From assembly GCA_017461565.1 (NCBI GenBank), contig JAFTXQ010000004.1, positions 186,001 through 250,000 of the forward strand: DNA of 64,000 nt, given 5' to 3'. The translations under genes and the position numbers were made by a program. The notes under the pieces were generated by a model. It worked only from the letters and a program-made list of their open reading frames with translations, did not search any database and was not told where the DNA came from. How positions within the stretch are numbered: the first letter of the stretch is position 1; each line of letters opens with the position of its first letter. This stretch comes from Oscillospiraceae bacterium (GTDB lineage: Bacteria; Bacillota; Clostridia; Oscillospirales; Ruminococcaceae). Below are positions 46,516 to 55,359 of the stretch, piece after piece.

Positions 46516-46562
46516 ATTAAAAACAGGAATGAGTCCGTTTTGCATTGAACTCATTCCTGTTT
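46516..46562 (-). terminator. Terminator of the kinase operon
   Basis: 14-bp arms AAACAGGAATGAGT/ACTCATTCCTGTTT; the minus strand continues TTTTTAAT. Confidence 0.8.
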
Positions 46563-46578
46563 GCATATCGTTTGGCTG

Positions 46579-47859
46579 TTATTCGGTGTATTCCTTTATC
46601 TCCAGCATTGCGCCGTTGATCGAAAGTCTTGTGCCTGTGAAAATAGGGGCTGCGGAATCGGGCGCTATCTGCTTTTCCTGTCCGTTAGGCAGAGTGCACT
46701 GCCATGTATCGGCGGTGTGGTTCTTGAGTCCCCATAGAGAGGGATTGAGCTTGTTGCGGACCACCTCGGCAGTCGCTGCGAGGTCATCGTCGTATATCCT
46801 TGTGCCGTCACAGAGAAGCACACGGCTTTTGCCGTCGGTTAGGCACAGCGGCGGCGCGAAGTGGGTGCCGCAGGGGCAGATAAGCTTTCCGTCCTCGTCC
46901 TTTTCGTAGGACTGCACGAAGCTCTGTCCGCCGCATGGGCAGGCGCAGATGTCGCTGCGAAGTCTTATCAGCAGGTCGAGCCACTGCTTTTCGATAAGTC
47001 GCTTTTCGGGCTGATGGAGACCTGTTGTGAACGAGTAAGTAAACGCTTCACGGATGTATTCGGGCATGATGCGCCAGAATTTGATTATGTTGTTGTGTAC
47101 ACCACGGACGGGACGGTTAGTAGCGTCCTCGGGGTCGTATACGAACATAGGCTCAAAGCCGTAGTGGCGACGTTCTGCCTCCTCGGTAAGGCACACGCTT
47201 TTCAGCACACGACTGCCCTCCAGCGGATCTCCACGAAGGAGCAGGCGAAATAGCAGCACCGCAAGGGAATAACGGTCGGTGAGCTTATCGGGCGCCTTTT
47301 CTCCACGCACTATCTCGGGGGCCATATAGCCTGGCTTTCCGGCTATTCCCAGATGGTCGCCATAAGGGGCAATGTTATCGCAGTCGCATATCTTAACATC
47401 ACCGTCAGTGGGGCGGATAAAGAAGCCGCCGTCGTTAAGATCCTGATAGCTCTTTCCGCTGTTGTGCAGCTCGCGGAACGCCATGGTTATACGGATCGCA
47501 GCATTTACGATGGAGTACAGTCCCGAAAATTTTACCCTTGCATTGAGGATATCCGAAAAGGGCTTGTAGTCAGATGGGATAAGCTCCATAAGAAAGCCGA
47601 AGCCGTCTCGTGTATCCTCGGTCAGCATCAGCGGCATAACAAAGCTGTTGTTTTCTATGCTGCATTCGGTAAGCGATGCAAGGTTCTCACGGAACAGCTC
47701 GGGACGCTTTAGCTTGTTTTTGAAATACATCTTAAGTGCGTATTCCTTATCTCGATATGCGGCACGGTAAACAGTGCCCTGCCCACCCGAGCCCAGGACT
47801 GCTTTTATATGGGCATATCCTCCCAGCTCCAGCGGGATGTTGTCACCGACTTTTATCAT
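46579..47859 (-). CDS. Ser/Thr protein kinase with C-terminal Zn ribbon (TerY-system type)
   Basis: 426 residues. Protein-kinase fold with GSGGQGTVYRA (glycine loop, about 22), Lys in EYALKMY, catalytic Asp in YQDLNDGGFFI (HRD position), DCD in place of DFG, and PGYMAPEIVRG. It is followed by a CPCG...CPCG zinc ribbon and a beta-rich end that may be FHA-like. The ATG at 47859 overlaps the TerY-C stop by one base. Kinases of this shape accompany TerY/PP2C stress modules; here those two partners are missing. Confidence 0.8.
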   Translation of the reverse strand: MIKVGDNIPLELGGYAHIKAVLGSGGQGTVYRAAYRDKEYALKMYFKNKLKRPELFRENLASLTECSIENNSFVMPLMLTEDTRDGFGFLMELIPSDYKPFSDILNARVKFSGLYSIVNAAIRITMAFRELHNSGKSYQDLNDGGFFIRPTDGDVKICDCDNIAPYGDHLGIAGKPGYMAPEIVRGEKAPDKLTDRYSLAVLLFRLLLRGDPLEGSRVLKSVCLTEEAERRHYGFEPMFVYDPEDATNRPVRGVHNNIIKFWRIMPEYIREAFTYSFTTGLHQPEKRLIEKQWLDLLIRLRSDICACPCGGQSFVQSYEKDEDGKLICPCGTHFAPPLCLTDGKSRVLLCDGTRIYDDDLAATAEVVRNKLNPSLWGLKNHTADTWQCTLPNGQEKQIAPDSAAPIFTGTRLSINGAMLEIKEYTE

Positions 47860-48212
47860 CAGAAGCCGCCTCCGGTGATGGAGTCGAATTTCTCTTCGGC
47901 AGCGGTTTCTGCGGAGTTTCCGCACCACTCGCAGACAGTTTCGCTCTCGCCGTTCCAGCAGGTAGTTTTGCCGCAGTCCGCACACTGGAAGAAGCCCTTT
48001 GCTCCGCAGTAAGGGCAGGTCGGATACTCGGTAGTGACATAGATGTTTCCGCTTATTTTGGTATCACCGAACTTTTCACGCTCAGCCGTACCCTCCGACA
48101 CCTTGAATGCCCATGTTGCATACCATGCACCGTCGTCACGCTGCTCGGTACGGATGCCGAAGAGCTTGTGCTCCTGTCTGCATTTTGTGAGAATAACTGC
48201 TGCTGTTAACAT
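47859..48212 (-). CDS. Stand-alone TerY-C zinc-binding domain protein
   Basis: 117 residues resembling the metal-binding C-terminal domain of tellurite-resistance TerY: a beta start (AAVILTKCRQEHKLFGIR), then CPYCGAKGFFQCADCGK and CEWCGN zinc knuckles (about 71-102). The vWA domain normally fused to it is absent. GGAGGT precedes the ATG, 25 nt after the Sel1 gene. It probably bridges the kinase and its substrates. Confidence 0.8.
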   Translation of the reverse strand: MLTAAVILTKCRQEHKLFGIRTEQRDDGAWYATWAFKVSEGTAEREKFGDTKISGNIYVTTEYPTCPYCGAKGFFQCADCGKTTCWNGESETVCEWCGNSAETAAEEKFDSITGGGF

Positions 48213-48237
48213 TGTGCTACCTCCGTTTTATTGTTGT

Positions 48238-49515
48238 TTATTTCATTTTTTCGAGGATCTTTGCTGCCTCGGCATGACCGTTTTCTGCTGCAAGGCGGAA
48301 ATAACGCTGTGCCTCATCTCGGTTTTTCTCGACATAAACGCCTTTCAGATACATTATGCCGAGATTGTATTGTGCTATATCCATGTTCTGTTCTGCTGCA
48401 CGTGTGAACCATGCAAAGGCGGCCGCAGGATTTTTTGCCGTTCCGCTGCCGAGATACAGACACTTTCCGTAGCTGCACTGTGCACGTGCGTGGCCCATTT
48501 CCGCAGCACGCTTATAGAACATTGCTGCGCCTTCATAGTCGTGCTCGGAGAGGCAGCGGCGAGCTGACTGATACAGTTCCTCGCCGTCGTCGGAAAGCGG
48601 CTGTGGTGTTTCAGTGCGCTCTTCCACATACTGCTCGGGTATTATTCCACTGCGCCATTTGGCTGCGATATCAGGATTTTTTGATACATACACGCCGTTC
48701 TCATAACACAGGGCGATAACGTTTATGGCGTCATCATATCCTGCCCTTGCAGCGTCCATGAACCAGTTGAAGGCTGCCTCCTCGTTTCTTTCGCAGAAAA
48801 TGCCCTCTGCAAGGAATTGTGCGGTCATATACTGTGCGGCAGGGACGCCGTTTTCTGCTCCACGCAGGAACCATTCCCATGCCTGCTCAACATCCTGTGC
48901 TCCGCCTCGTCCTTCAAGGCGATAAAAGCCGACATAATACTGAGCCTCGCCGCAGTCCTGCAGTGCCGACTGCTGGAACCAGTATATTGCACGGTCATAA
49001 TCCTTTATTCTGTCGAAATGGCGACCAAGGCTGTATTGTTCTGCGGCGTCCGTGATGTTCTTCTTGCTCTCGGTGACTGAAACGGGTGTTTCGGCAGGGT
49101 GCTTGAACGCTATCTCGCAGCCTAGCGCCTGTCCTATCGCCTCCACTGCGTCAGCGGCGCTTTTGCCTTTAAGACCTACGTCGTCACGAAGTGATCTTAC
49201 GCATCTGGCTGCCGCAGCGCAACGCACCTCGAAAGGCTTTCCGCACACTCCTGCCAGTTTTCTGGCACAGCCATCGTAAAGGGCGACATAGACAAGTCGC
49301 CGCACGGCGGTCTCTTTAGGGAACAGATCGGCTATCAGTGCGTCTGTCTTACGGCGATCCATGAGGACATCCTTGCCGAAACGCTGCACGATATAGCTCA
49401 CTATGCCGCCGATATCACGTATCGGATCGCCCTCGGGTGTATGGACTGTCTTGCAAAATCCGCAGTGATCCTGCATATCAAAGTCGAACTCACGACCGCA
49501 TCTTCCGCACTGCAT
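48238..49515 (-). CDS. Zn-ribbon/Sel1-repeat protein
   Basis: 425 residues. N-terminal zinc ribbon (CGRCGREF, then CGFCKT), an uncharacterised helical domain (about 30-130, with VALYDGCARKLAG), then Sel1/TPR-like repeats in two blocks (about 150-270 and 290-420; AQYYVGFYRLEGRG- and AQYNLGIMYLKGV-type). Such repeats are scaffolds. AAAGGAG precedes the ATG at 49515. First gene of the operon with TerY-C and kinase. Confidence 0.85.
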   Translation of the reverse strand: MQCGRCGREFDFDMQDHCGFCKTVHTPEGDPIRDIGGIVSYIVQRFGKDVLMDRRKTDALIADLFPKETAVRRLVYVALYDGCARKLAGVCGKPFEVRCAAAARCVRSLRDDVGLKGKSAADAVEAIGQALGCEIAFKHPAETPVSVTESKKNITDAAEQYSLGRHFDRIKDYDRAIYWFQQSALQDCGEAQYYVGFYRLEGRGGAQDVEQAWEWFLRGAENGVPAAQYMTAQFLAEGIFCERNEEAAFNWFMDAARAGYDDAINVIALCYENGVYVSKNPDIAAKWRSGIIPEQYVEERTETPQPLSDDGEELYQSARRCLSEHDYEGAAMFYKRAAEMGHARAQCSYGKCLYLGSGTAKNPAAAFAWFTRAAEQNMDIAQYNLGIMYLKGVYVEKNRDEAQRYFRLAAENGHAEAAKILEKMK

Positions 49516-49634
49516 ACGCCTGCTCCTTTCTGTCTGCAATTGTACTTATAATTATTTATATTTTATCACAAACGCAGATATATGTCAATCGAAAGAGTAT
49601 TTGAATTTATTTTTAAGTTTTTTTAAAAAAGCTC

Positions 49635-49663
49635 TTGACAAAGCGGATATCCTGTGATATAAT
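49635..49663 (+). promoter_or_regulatory. tRNA-Pro promoter
   Basis: Perfect TTGACA, 17 nt, TATAAT with extended TGA, 17 nt before the tRNA. Confidence 0.93.
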
Positions 49664-49679
49664 TATATGCGTTAGATAT

Positions 49680-49756
49680 CTGGGTGTGGCGCAGATTGGT
49701 AGCGCGCTACCTTGGGGTGGTAGAGGCCGCAGGTTCAAATCCTGTCACTCAGACCA
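49680..49756 (+). tRNA. tRNA-Pro (anticodon GGG)
   Basis: Cloverleaf of 77 nt including encoded CCA. Acceptor CTGGGTG/CACTCAG (one G-U), anticodon stem CTACC/GGTAG with loop TTGGGGT (anticodon GGG), T arm GCAGG-TTCAAAT-CCTGT. It reads CCC and CCU. Confidence 0.96.
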
Positions 49757-49764
49757 AACAGAAA

Positions 49765-49798
49765 ACCGCTTAGCTAAATGGCTAGGCGGTCTTTTTGT
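49765..49798 (+). terminator. tRNA-Pro terminator
   Basis: ACCGCTTAGC pairs with GCTAGGCGGT (one G-U) and is followed by CTTTTTGTTTT. Confidence 0.9.
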
Positions 49799-50070
49799 TT
49801 TATAAGCGGATATTATTGAAAAGCGGCAAGAGTGTGCTATAGTTGGATGTGATGGTGGCATTTGAAGTGTTTTGCCATATCTGTACTGTATTCGTATATC
49901 TTTGCGGATCATGAATCGTGCGCAGGCGGGAATGACAGCGGTTTTTCTTTGGTATATCCGCAGGGTGGATACTTGCAAAGTAAAAATCACGTTATTTGTG
50001 TGGTTGCATCAAAGCAGCACACAGATAACATCTTACGCAAAGCACTGTATTTCATGATTTTACTGAATAA
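49799..50070. other. Intergenic stretch without recognised gene
   Basis: Short open frames exist but none has a convincing RBS plus protein-like composition. No second tRNA, integrase or attachment repeat was seen after the tRNA. Confidence 0.6.
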
Positions 50071-50099
50071 TTGACATATCATGATTTTGAATATATAAT
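50071..50099 (+). promoter_or_regulatory. Consensus promoter of the GH42 gene
   Basis: Perfect TTGACA, 17 nt, TATAAT. The leader to the ATG is about 115 nt; no known riboswitch recognised in it. Confidence 0.88.
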
Positions 50100-50220
50100 A
50101 AAAATGTTACTGATGATAACAGCACGATGAAATGCTGCTGTTGTATTTATATGTCGCAAGGAGCATAGTAGGTAACCGGTGAATAAGATCAGCTGCTTGT
50201 AACAGACAAAAGGAGATTTT

Positions 50221-52170
50221 ATGAGGATAGGTGTTGATTATTATCCCGAAGCGTGGGATCGTTCTCTCTGGGAAGCCGATGCAGACCTTATGCAGCAGAC
50301 AGGTGTTGAGGTGGTCCGTCTTGCCGAGTTTGCATGGTGCAGGCTGGAGCCTGAAGAGGGTGTGTTTGATTTCGGATGGCTTGACGAGATCATCGGAATG
50401 CTTGCGGAGCGTGGTATCAGGATAGTGCTGTGCACTCCCACGAATTGTCCGCCGATGTGGTTTTATGAGAAATATCCTGATGCTGTGCAGACAGAAAAGG
50501 ACGGACATAAGACCCGCAAGGGAATACGTGGACACAGATGTATCAATAATGCTGATTTCCTGCGGTATGCAGAGCGTATCATAGAAACTATGACTAAGCG
50601 ATATGCCGATAATAAAGCGGTGATAGCATGGCAGATAGATAACGAGCTTGAAGCTAATTTCTGCTTCTGCGATACCTGCATAGGAAAATATCGTAGCTGG
50701 ATGAAAAATAAGTATTCCACCATTGAAGCGGTGAACAAGGCTTACGGTAATGTAATGTGGAGCGGCGAATACTCCTCCTGGGAGCAGATAGATCCACCGT
50801 TCGGTAGTTATCCAGATGCATGGCTTAATCCTTCGCTTATGCTGGACTTCAACCGTTATGCCTCCGACAGCGTTGTGGAACACATCAACTGGCAGGCGGA
50901 GCTTATCAGAAAAAACTGCCCCGACACCGGGATAACCACAAATGTGTGGTTTTGTCGTAATATGCCGAATTTCTACGATGAGTTCAAGGGGCTGGATTTC
51001 ATATCCTATGACAATTACCCTGTTACAAGGCTGCCTGACAATCCTGAGGAGTGCTATTCGCACGCATTTCATCTCGACCTTATGCGAGGTGTAAAGCGCA
51101 GCAGGTTCTGGATAATGGAGCAGCTAAGCGGCGGCCTCGGCTGCTGGGCACCTATGGGAAGAACACCCTCTCCGGGGATGATAAAGGGTTACTCGCTGCA
51201 GGCATTTGCTCATGGCGCTGATACTGTGGTGCATTTCAGGTGGAGAACAGCAGCAGGCGGTGCAGAAATGCACTGGCACGGTCTTATCGATCACTCTAAT
51301 GTTCCGGGCAGACGCTTTGAGGAGTTCGCTGAGCTTTGCGAAGAGGCAAAGACACTGAAAGCGGTATGCAATACCGAAATAAGATCCGACATAGCCATAC
51401 TTTACTCGCCTGAGGATGAATATGCTTTTAAGATACAGCCTCAGACAAATGGAATGTATTATATGGAGCAGCCTATGATGCTGCATTCCGCTTTCGTGAA
51501 GTGCGGTCTGAATGTGGATGTTATCAGCCAGCTGGAGGATGTTTCAGGGTATAAGGTGGTTGTTGCTCCGGAAATGTACATTACATACGATGCGGTTGCC
51601 AAGAAGCTTGAAAGGTTTGTAAAAAACGGGGGTACAGTCATCCTCACTAATCGCAGCGGTGTAAAGGATGAGTACAACAAGTGCATCATGCAGCAGCTGC
51701 CTGCTGCCTACCGTAGCCTTGTTGGTGCGTATGTCGAGGAATATGATCCTATTGGTTATGACTCTGCTGATATCAGGCTAACAGACGGCAGCGTGTATAA
51801 ATGCCGCCGGTGGTGCGATGTTATTCATCCTGAAACGGCAGACGTTCTGGCTGTGTATGACAGCGAGTTCTACAAGGGCAAGGCTGCGATCACCAGAAAC
51901 CGTTATGGCGGGGGAAACGCTTATTATATCGGCACAGTCTGTGAACAGAGTTTGTACAATAAACTGGCGAGGGATATTCTGAATGAAGCACAAATTGCGT
52001 TTGTTGAGGGGCTTCCCGACAATGTAGAGATCACTACCAGGACAAACGAAACTATGAACGTGCGCTTTATATTCAATAACACAAACAGGGAGCAACATTT
52101 CTGCATCGGCGATGAAGACATATCTCTGGCACCGTTTGAGATGAAGACAGATAAGAGCATCAGAGAATAA
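50221..52170 (+). CDS. Beta-galactosidase, GH42
   Basis: 649 residues, no signal peptide. TIM barrel beginning GVDYYPEAWD, acid/base Glu in WQIDNELE (about 140), nucleophile Glu in IMEQLSGG (about 300), then trimerisation and C-terminal beta domains. Cys residues at CFCDTC (about 148) fit the zinc cluster of GH42. It cleaves galactosides from pectic galactan or lactose-like sugars. AAAAGGAG precedes the ATG. Confidence 0.95.
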   Translation: MRIGVDYYPEAWDRSLWEADADLMQQTGVEVVRLAEFAWCRLEPEEGVFDFGWLDEIIGMLAERGIRIVLCTPTNCPPMWFYEKYPDAVQTEKDGHKTRKGIRGHRCINNADFLRYAERIIETMTKRYADNKAVIAWQIDNELEANFCFCDTCIGKYRSWMKNKYSTIEAVNKAYGNVMWSGEYSSWEQIDPPFGSYPDAWLNPSLMLDFNRYASDSVVEHINWQAELIRKNCPDTGITTNVWFCRNMPNFYDEFKGLDFISYDNYPVTRLPDNPEECYSHAFHLDLMRGVKRSRFWIMEQLSGGLGCWAPMGRTPSPGMIKGYSLQAFAHGADTVVHFRWRTAAGGAEMHWHGLIDHSNVPGRRFEEFAELCEEAKTLKAVCNTEIRSDIAILYSPEDEYAFKIQPQTNGMYYMEQPMMLHSAFVKCGLNVDVISQLEDVSGYKVVVAPEMYITYDAVAKKLERFVKNGGTVILTNRSGVKDEYNKCIMQQLPAAYRSLVGAYVEEYDPIGYDSADIRLTDGSVYKCRRWCDVIHPETADVLAVYDSEFYKGKAAITRNRYGGGNAYYIGTVCEQSLYNKLARDILNEAQIAFVEGLPDNVEITTRTNETMNVRFIFNNTNREQHFCIGDEDISLAPFEMKTDKSIRE

Positions 52171-52224
52171 CAGAGAGCAGTCTCGGCGGTATGGATACAC
52201 CTGTTTTTTGATTTATAAAAGTTA

Positions 52225-52250
52225 TGCCCGCAGACTTAAGCCTGCGGGCA
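52225..52250. terminator. Hairpin between GH42 and the solute-binding gene
   Basis: 9-bp stem TGCCCGCAG/CTGCGGGCA; T tracts are modest on both strands. Confidence 0.7.
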
Positions 52251-52284
52251 GTTGTTATGTAGTTTTGTGTGGTCGAAATATTTG

Positions 52285-53790
52285 TCAGACAGAATATTCG
52301 TCCACAAGCGCCTGAACCATAGGCATTACTTCGGCAGAGCGCTGCGCCCATGACTCTTCGCCGAAAGTGCAGTCTATTATCGATTGTCCGATGTATCCCT
52401 GCATTTCAGAGCCGAAGCCGTACAGATCCTCAAACACGAAGTCAAACACCTCGGGATCACGCATTTCCACCCACAGGTCATAAAGCTCCTCGTCCCATGT
52501 CATGCGCCATTTCTGCATACCTGCATATTTGCCTGCGGTATACGTGATCTTTTCGGGGGCGACATGATCCTTTCGCACCTGAGCCTGAATGGCTTCATCG
52601 GTGTCGAAAAGTCGGTTGCACATGATGAATTCAACGGCGCCGTCGGTGTTCTTGGCACCCTTGGGGATCATATAGCCAAAGCAGTTGGAGCCCTGATAAT
52701 AAGCGTCAGCCTCGGGATCCTTGGGATAAGGCACAAACGCAAAATCCGATATAGTGTCGTGGATATCATTCTCGACGCCTGTAAAGTTCTGCACGTTCTC
52801 TGTCATCGCAATATAGCCCCACTCGGGCTCAAGTCCGATAAACAGTATCTTGTCGCAGTGCTGAGAGAATACCTGAGGAGATACCCATGCGCCGTAAGGG
52901 TGACTGGTAGGGTAAAGCAGACCGCTTCTACCCATCTCAGCAAGGTATTCTACTGCCCTTGTAACATTGGAGTCGGACAGGTTGTTTTTAACATCGCCGC
53001 CAGGGAGATAGTCAATGCACACCGATCCTGTTGTGCAGACGAACGCATTTACATCTCCGTCTGTTGCGTAGTAACCGATATTCTCATCGGAAATATTACA
53101 GAAGTCTATCATCATCTGGCGCCATGTATCCCATGTCCATTCGCCTTTTTTATAAAGCTCGTAGGGATCTGTAAGTCCTGCGTCGGCGACGGTCCTGCGA
53201 TTGTACTCAAGACCTCTCCACGCAAGCATTCTGTGTGGGAACACATAATGCTGTCCTTTATAGTTGTAGGATTCAATGACATCCTTCATATCAGCCCACA
53301 AGGGAGAGTTGATATCAAAATGTTCATCAAGCGGCTGATACAGACCCTTGCTGACTCCGTAAGGGAATGCCTGCGGCTCTAATGTAAGCAGGTCGGGAGA
53401 ATCATCGGCAGCGATAAGCGTTGCCAGCTTGTCATAATAAGCGTCGCCGAACGTTGCGGAGATCCACTCGATCTTACCTCCGTATTTTTCTGTCTGGAAC
53501 ACATCCACCTGCTGCTTGCCTTTCTGGTCAACGGTTATGTCGTAGTATCCGAAATATTTAACCGTACCTGCATTTCCGCTGGGAACATAGGTGCTTGTGT
53601 CAAGCTCCTTTATCTCCTCGTCCGTTGCCGCGTTTGCATCGGGATCGGTGGTAGTATTCGCGCCTGTTCCCGTCGGCTGTGTGGAGATGCTTTCGCTGCC
53701 TGCGGAGGATGTGGCCTCATCGCAGGCTGTCATACCAAGCAGCATTGATGATACCAGCACTGCCGAAAGAATAGTTTTAAGCTTATTCAT
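52285..53790 (-). CDS. Extracellular solute-binding lipoprotein, family 1 type
   Basis: 501 residues: signal peptide with LGMTAC (Cys23), Ser/Thr linker to about 70, then a periplasmic-binding fold with IEWISATFGDAYYDKLATLIA (in part) and many Trp/Tyr typical for oligosaccharide binding. It starts 13 nt after the GH43 stop, so same operon. Its permease and ATPase genes are not nearby and must be encoded elsewhere. Confidence 0.9.
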   Translation of the reverse strand: MNKLKTILSAVLVSSMLLGMTACDEATSSAGSESISTQPTGTGANTTTDPDANAATDEEIKELDTSTYVPSGNAGTVKYFGYYDITVDQKGKQQVDVFQTEKYGGKIEWISATFGDAYYDKLATLIAADDSPDLLTLEPQAFPYGVSKGLYQPLDEHFDINSPLWADMKDVIESYNYKGQHYVFPHRMLAWRGLEYNRRTVADAGLTDPYELYKKGEWTWDTWRQMMIDFCNISDENIGYYATDGDVNAFVCTTGSVCIDYLPGGDVKNNLSDSNVTRAVEYLAEMGRSGLLYPTSHPYGAWVSPQVFSQHCDKILFIGLEPEWGYIAMTENVQNFTGVENDIHDTISDFAFVPYPKDPEADAYYQGSNCFGYMIPKGAKNTDGAVEFIMCNRLFDTDEAIQAQVRKDHVAPEKITYTAGKYAGMQKWRMTWDEELYDLWVEMRDPEVFDFVFEDLYGFGSEMQGYIGQSIIDCTFGEESWAQRSAEVMPMVQALVDEYSV

Positions 53791-53802
53791 ATTTACCTCT
53801 CC

Positions 53803-55122
53803 TTATTTCATAAATACAAAGCTCTCAAGCTCAAAAAGACATCTGTCCTTATACCAGTCAACGAACCATCCTTCGTAATTGTGTTCGATCACGAAATATA
53901 CCGAGTGTCTGCCTGTGACGTTCTGCACTACTGCGGAATACTCGCCGCTTGCAGCGCCTATAACGCATCTTCCTATCTCGGTACCATCCTCTCCGTCTAT
54001 CAGTATCCTGATGGTCGCATTACAGCCTGTGCCACGCACCTTTGCAGCAAACTCCATCGTCTTTGAGCCGAAGTCCTCTCCGAAATCGTAGTATTTATAG
54101 CCGATCACAGCGCCGGGCTTTATGTTGACAACAAGCCTTGTAAAGTGGTCGAGCTCTGTCACAAAGCAGCCGCCTTTAAGCACGCAGGCGATATCCGCAT
54201 TGGTGATCCTGTACGGATCCAGCGACTCTTCAAAGCCCAGCGAGGTCATCTCGACCTGTGGAATGGTTCCGTCGGGAAGTATCTCAATGCGCTCTACGCA
54301 GGCACGTCTTGAGGTGATCGTGGCGTTTGTCATCCTGTGATAGAAGATATACCACTGCCCGTTTATGCAGCATATCGAGCCGTGATCGTTTCCTGCAGGG
54401 TAATCTATGCCGTTATCGATTATCGTGCCCCTGTATGTAAACGGTCCTGTCGGGGAGGCAGAGGTCATGTAGTCCAGTCTGTTGCCTTTATTCGGGGAAT
54501 AGATCAGATAATAGGTATCGCCGACTTTACGCATGGAGCAGGCCTCAAAAAAGCCCTTTTCATCCTCCTTATCGGCAGGAATGATATCACGGATATAGCT
54601 TTCGGGAATGATCTCATACATATTGCTTTTCAGCTCTGCCATATACGAACGCTCAAACCCGCAATAGATATACACTCTACCGTCATCGTCCACAAGCACG
54701 CCGGGGTCTACAAATGCGCCGCCCTCAACAAGATCGTCGGGGAGATCGTACTTGTACTGCGACAGCAGCCTGAAAGGTCCCTCAGGCTTGTCGCTTACCG
54801 CAACGCAGCCCTTGTTCCATAAAATATAGCAGTAGAGATAATATTTTCCGTCCTTTTCCACTGCATCGGGGGCATACAGCGGATGATCGGTCCAGTCAAC
54901 GTCAGAGGGATGATCTCTGTCGGGACGTGTGTGGAAGATGTCGCCATGACAGGTCCACCTTGAAAGGTCGTTCACGGGTGCCGACCACACCTTGAGCTTA
55001 TAGTCGCAGAAGCTGTCGGAGCCTGCGTTGTCGTGAGAGCCGTAGATATACACTCTGTCGCTGAAAACTCTCGGCTCGCCGTCGGGGATGTATTCCCACA
55101 GAGGGAGAAATGGATTAGCCAT
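53803..55122 (-). CDS. GH43-family glycosidase with CBM6-like C-domain
   Basis: 439 residues, no signal peptide. Five-bladed propeller with early Asp (IPDGEPRVFSDRVYIYGSHD), Asp in LYAPDAVEKDGKYYLY (about 85) and acid Glu in GFFEACSMRKVGDTYYLIYS (about 190). The C-terminal 130 residues form a CBM6-like beta domain. Likely alpha-L-arabinofuranosidase or beta-xylosidase; exact specificity not readable. Confidence 0.9.
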   Translation of the reverse strand: MANPFLPLWEYIPDGEPRVFSDRVYIYGSHDNAGSDSFCDYKLKVWSAPVNDLSRWTCHGDIFHTRPDRDHPSDVDWTDHPLYAPDAVEKDGKYYLYCYILWNKGCVAVSDKPEGPFRLLSQYKYDLPDDLVEGGAFVDPGVLVDDDGRVYIYCGFERSYMAELKSNMYEIIPESYIRDIIPADKEDEKGFFEACSMRKVGDTYYLIYSPNKGNRLDYMTSASPTGPFTYRGTIIDNGIDYPAGNDHGSICCINGQWYIFYHRMTNATITSRRACVERIEILPDGTIPQVEMTSLGFEESLDPYRITNADIACVLKGGCFVTELDHFTRLVVNIKPGAVIGYKYYDFGEDFGSKTMEFAAKVRGTGCNATIRILIDGEDGTEIGRCVIGAASGEYSAVVQNVTGRHSVYFVIEHNYEGWFVDWYKDRCLFELESFVFMK

Positions 55123-55157
55123 GATATCAACTCCTTGTTCGTAATATTCTGATGTTC

Positions 55158-55188
55158 ATTATATTGACTTATTACGGCGAAGTCAATA
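55158..55188 (-). promoter_or_regulatory. Promoter and operator of the GH43-SBP operon
   Basis: Minus strand TTGACT, 17 nt, TATAAT. A dyad ATTGACTT-9 nt-AAGTCAAT (55163-55187) spans the promoter. The segment 55167-55188 nearly repeats the one at 57488-57512 in front of the regulator gene. Confidence 0.75.
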
Positions 55189-55235
55189 ACATATATTCGG
55201 ATAATCCACCTATTGTTTAAAATGTGAACTTTTAC

Positions 55236-55268
55236 ATACAAAAAGGAGCAGAGAACTGCTCCTTTTTT
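55236..55268. terminator. Terminator after the sensor-regulator gene
   Basis: AAAAAGGAGCAG-AGAA-CTGCTCCTTTTTT with T runs on both strands. Confidence 0.88.
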
Positions 55269-55359
55269 CTTATAGAAAAGTTTGTTGTCGGATGAAATAA
55301 AGACCGTGCTGTGAACAGGCTTCCTGCCTCAATAGAATGGAAACGATGCAGATCACGCT

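Noticed and set aside
49680-50220. tRNA-Pro as attachment site of an integrated element
   Set aside because: No repeat of the tRNA 3' end and no integrase were seen in the window.
50107-51072. A 321-codon minus-strand frame over the GH42 start
   Set aside because: It overlaps the GH42 promoter and catalytic region and has no protein-like features.
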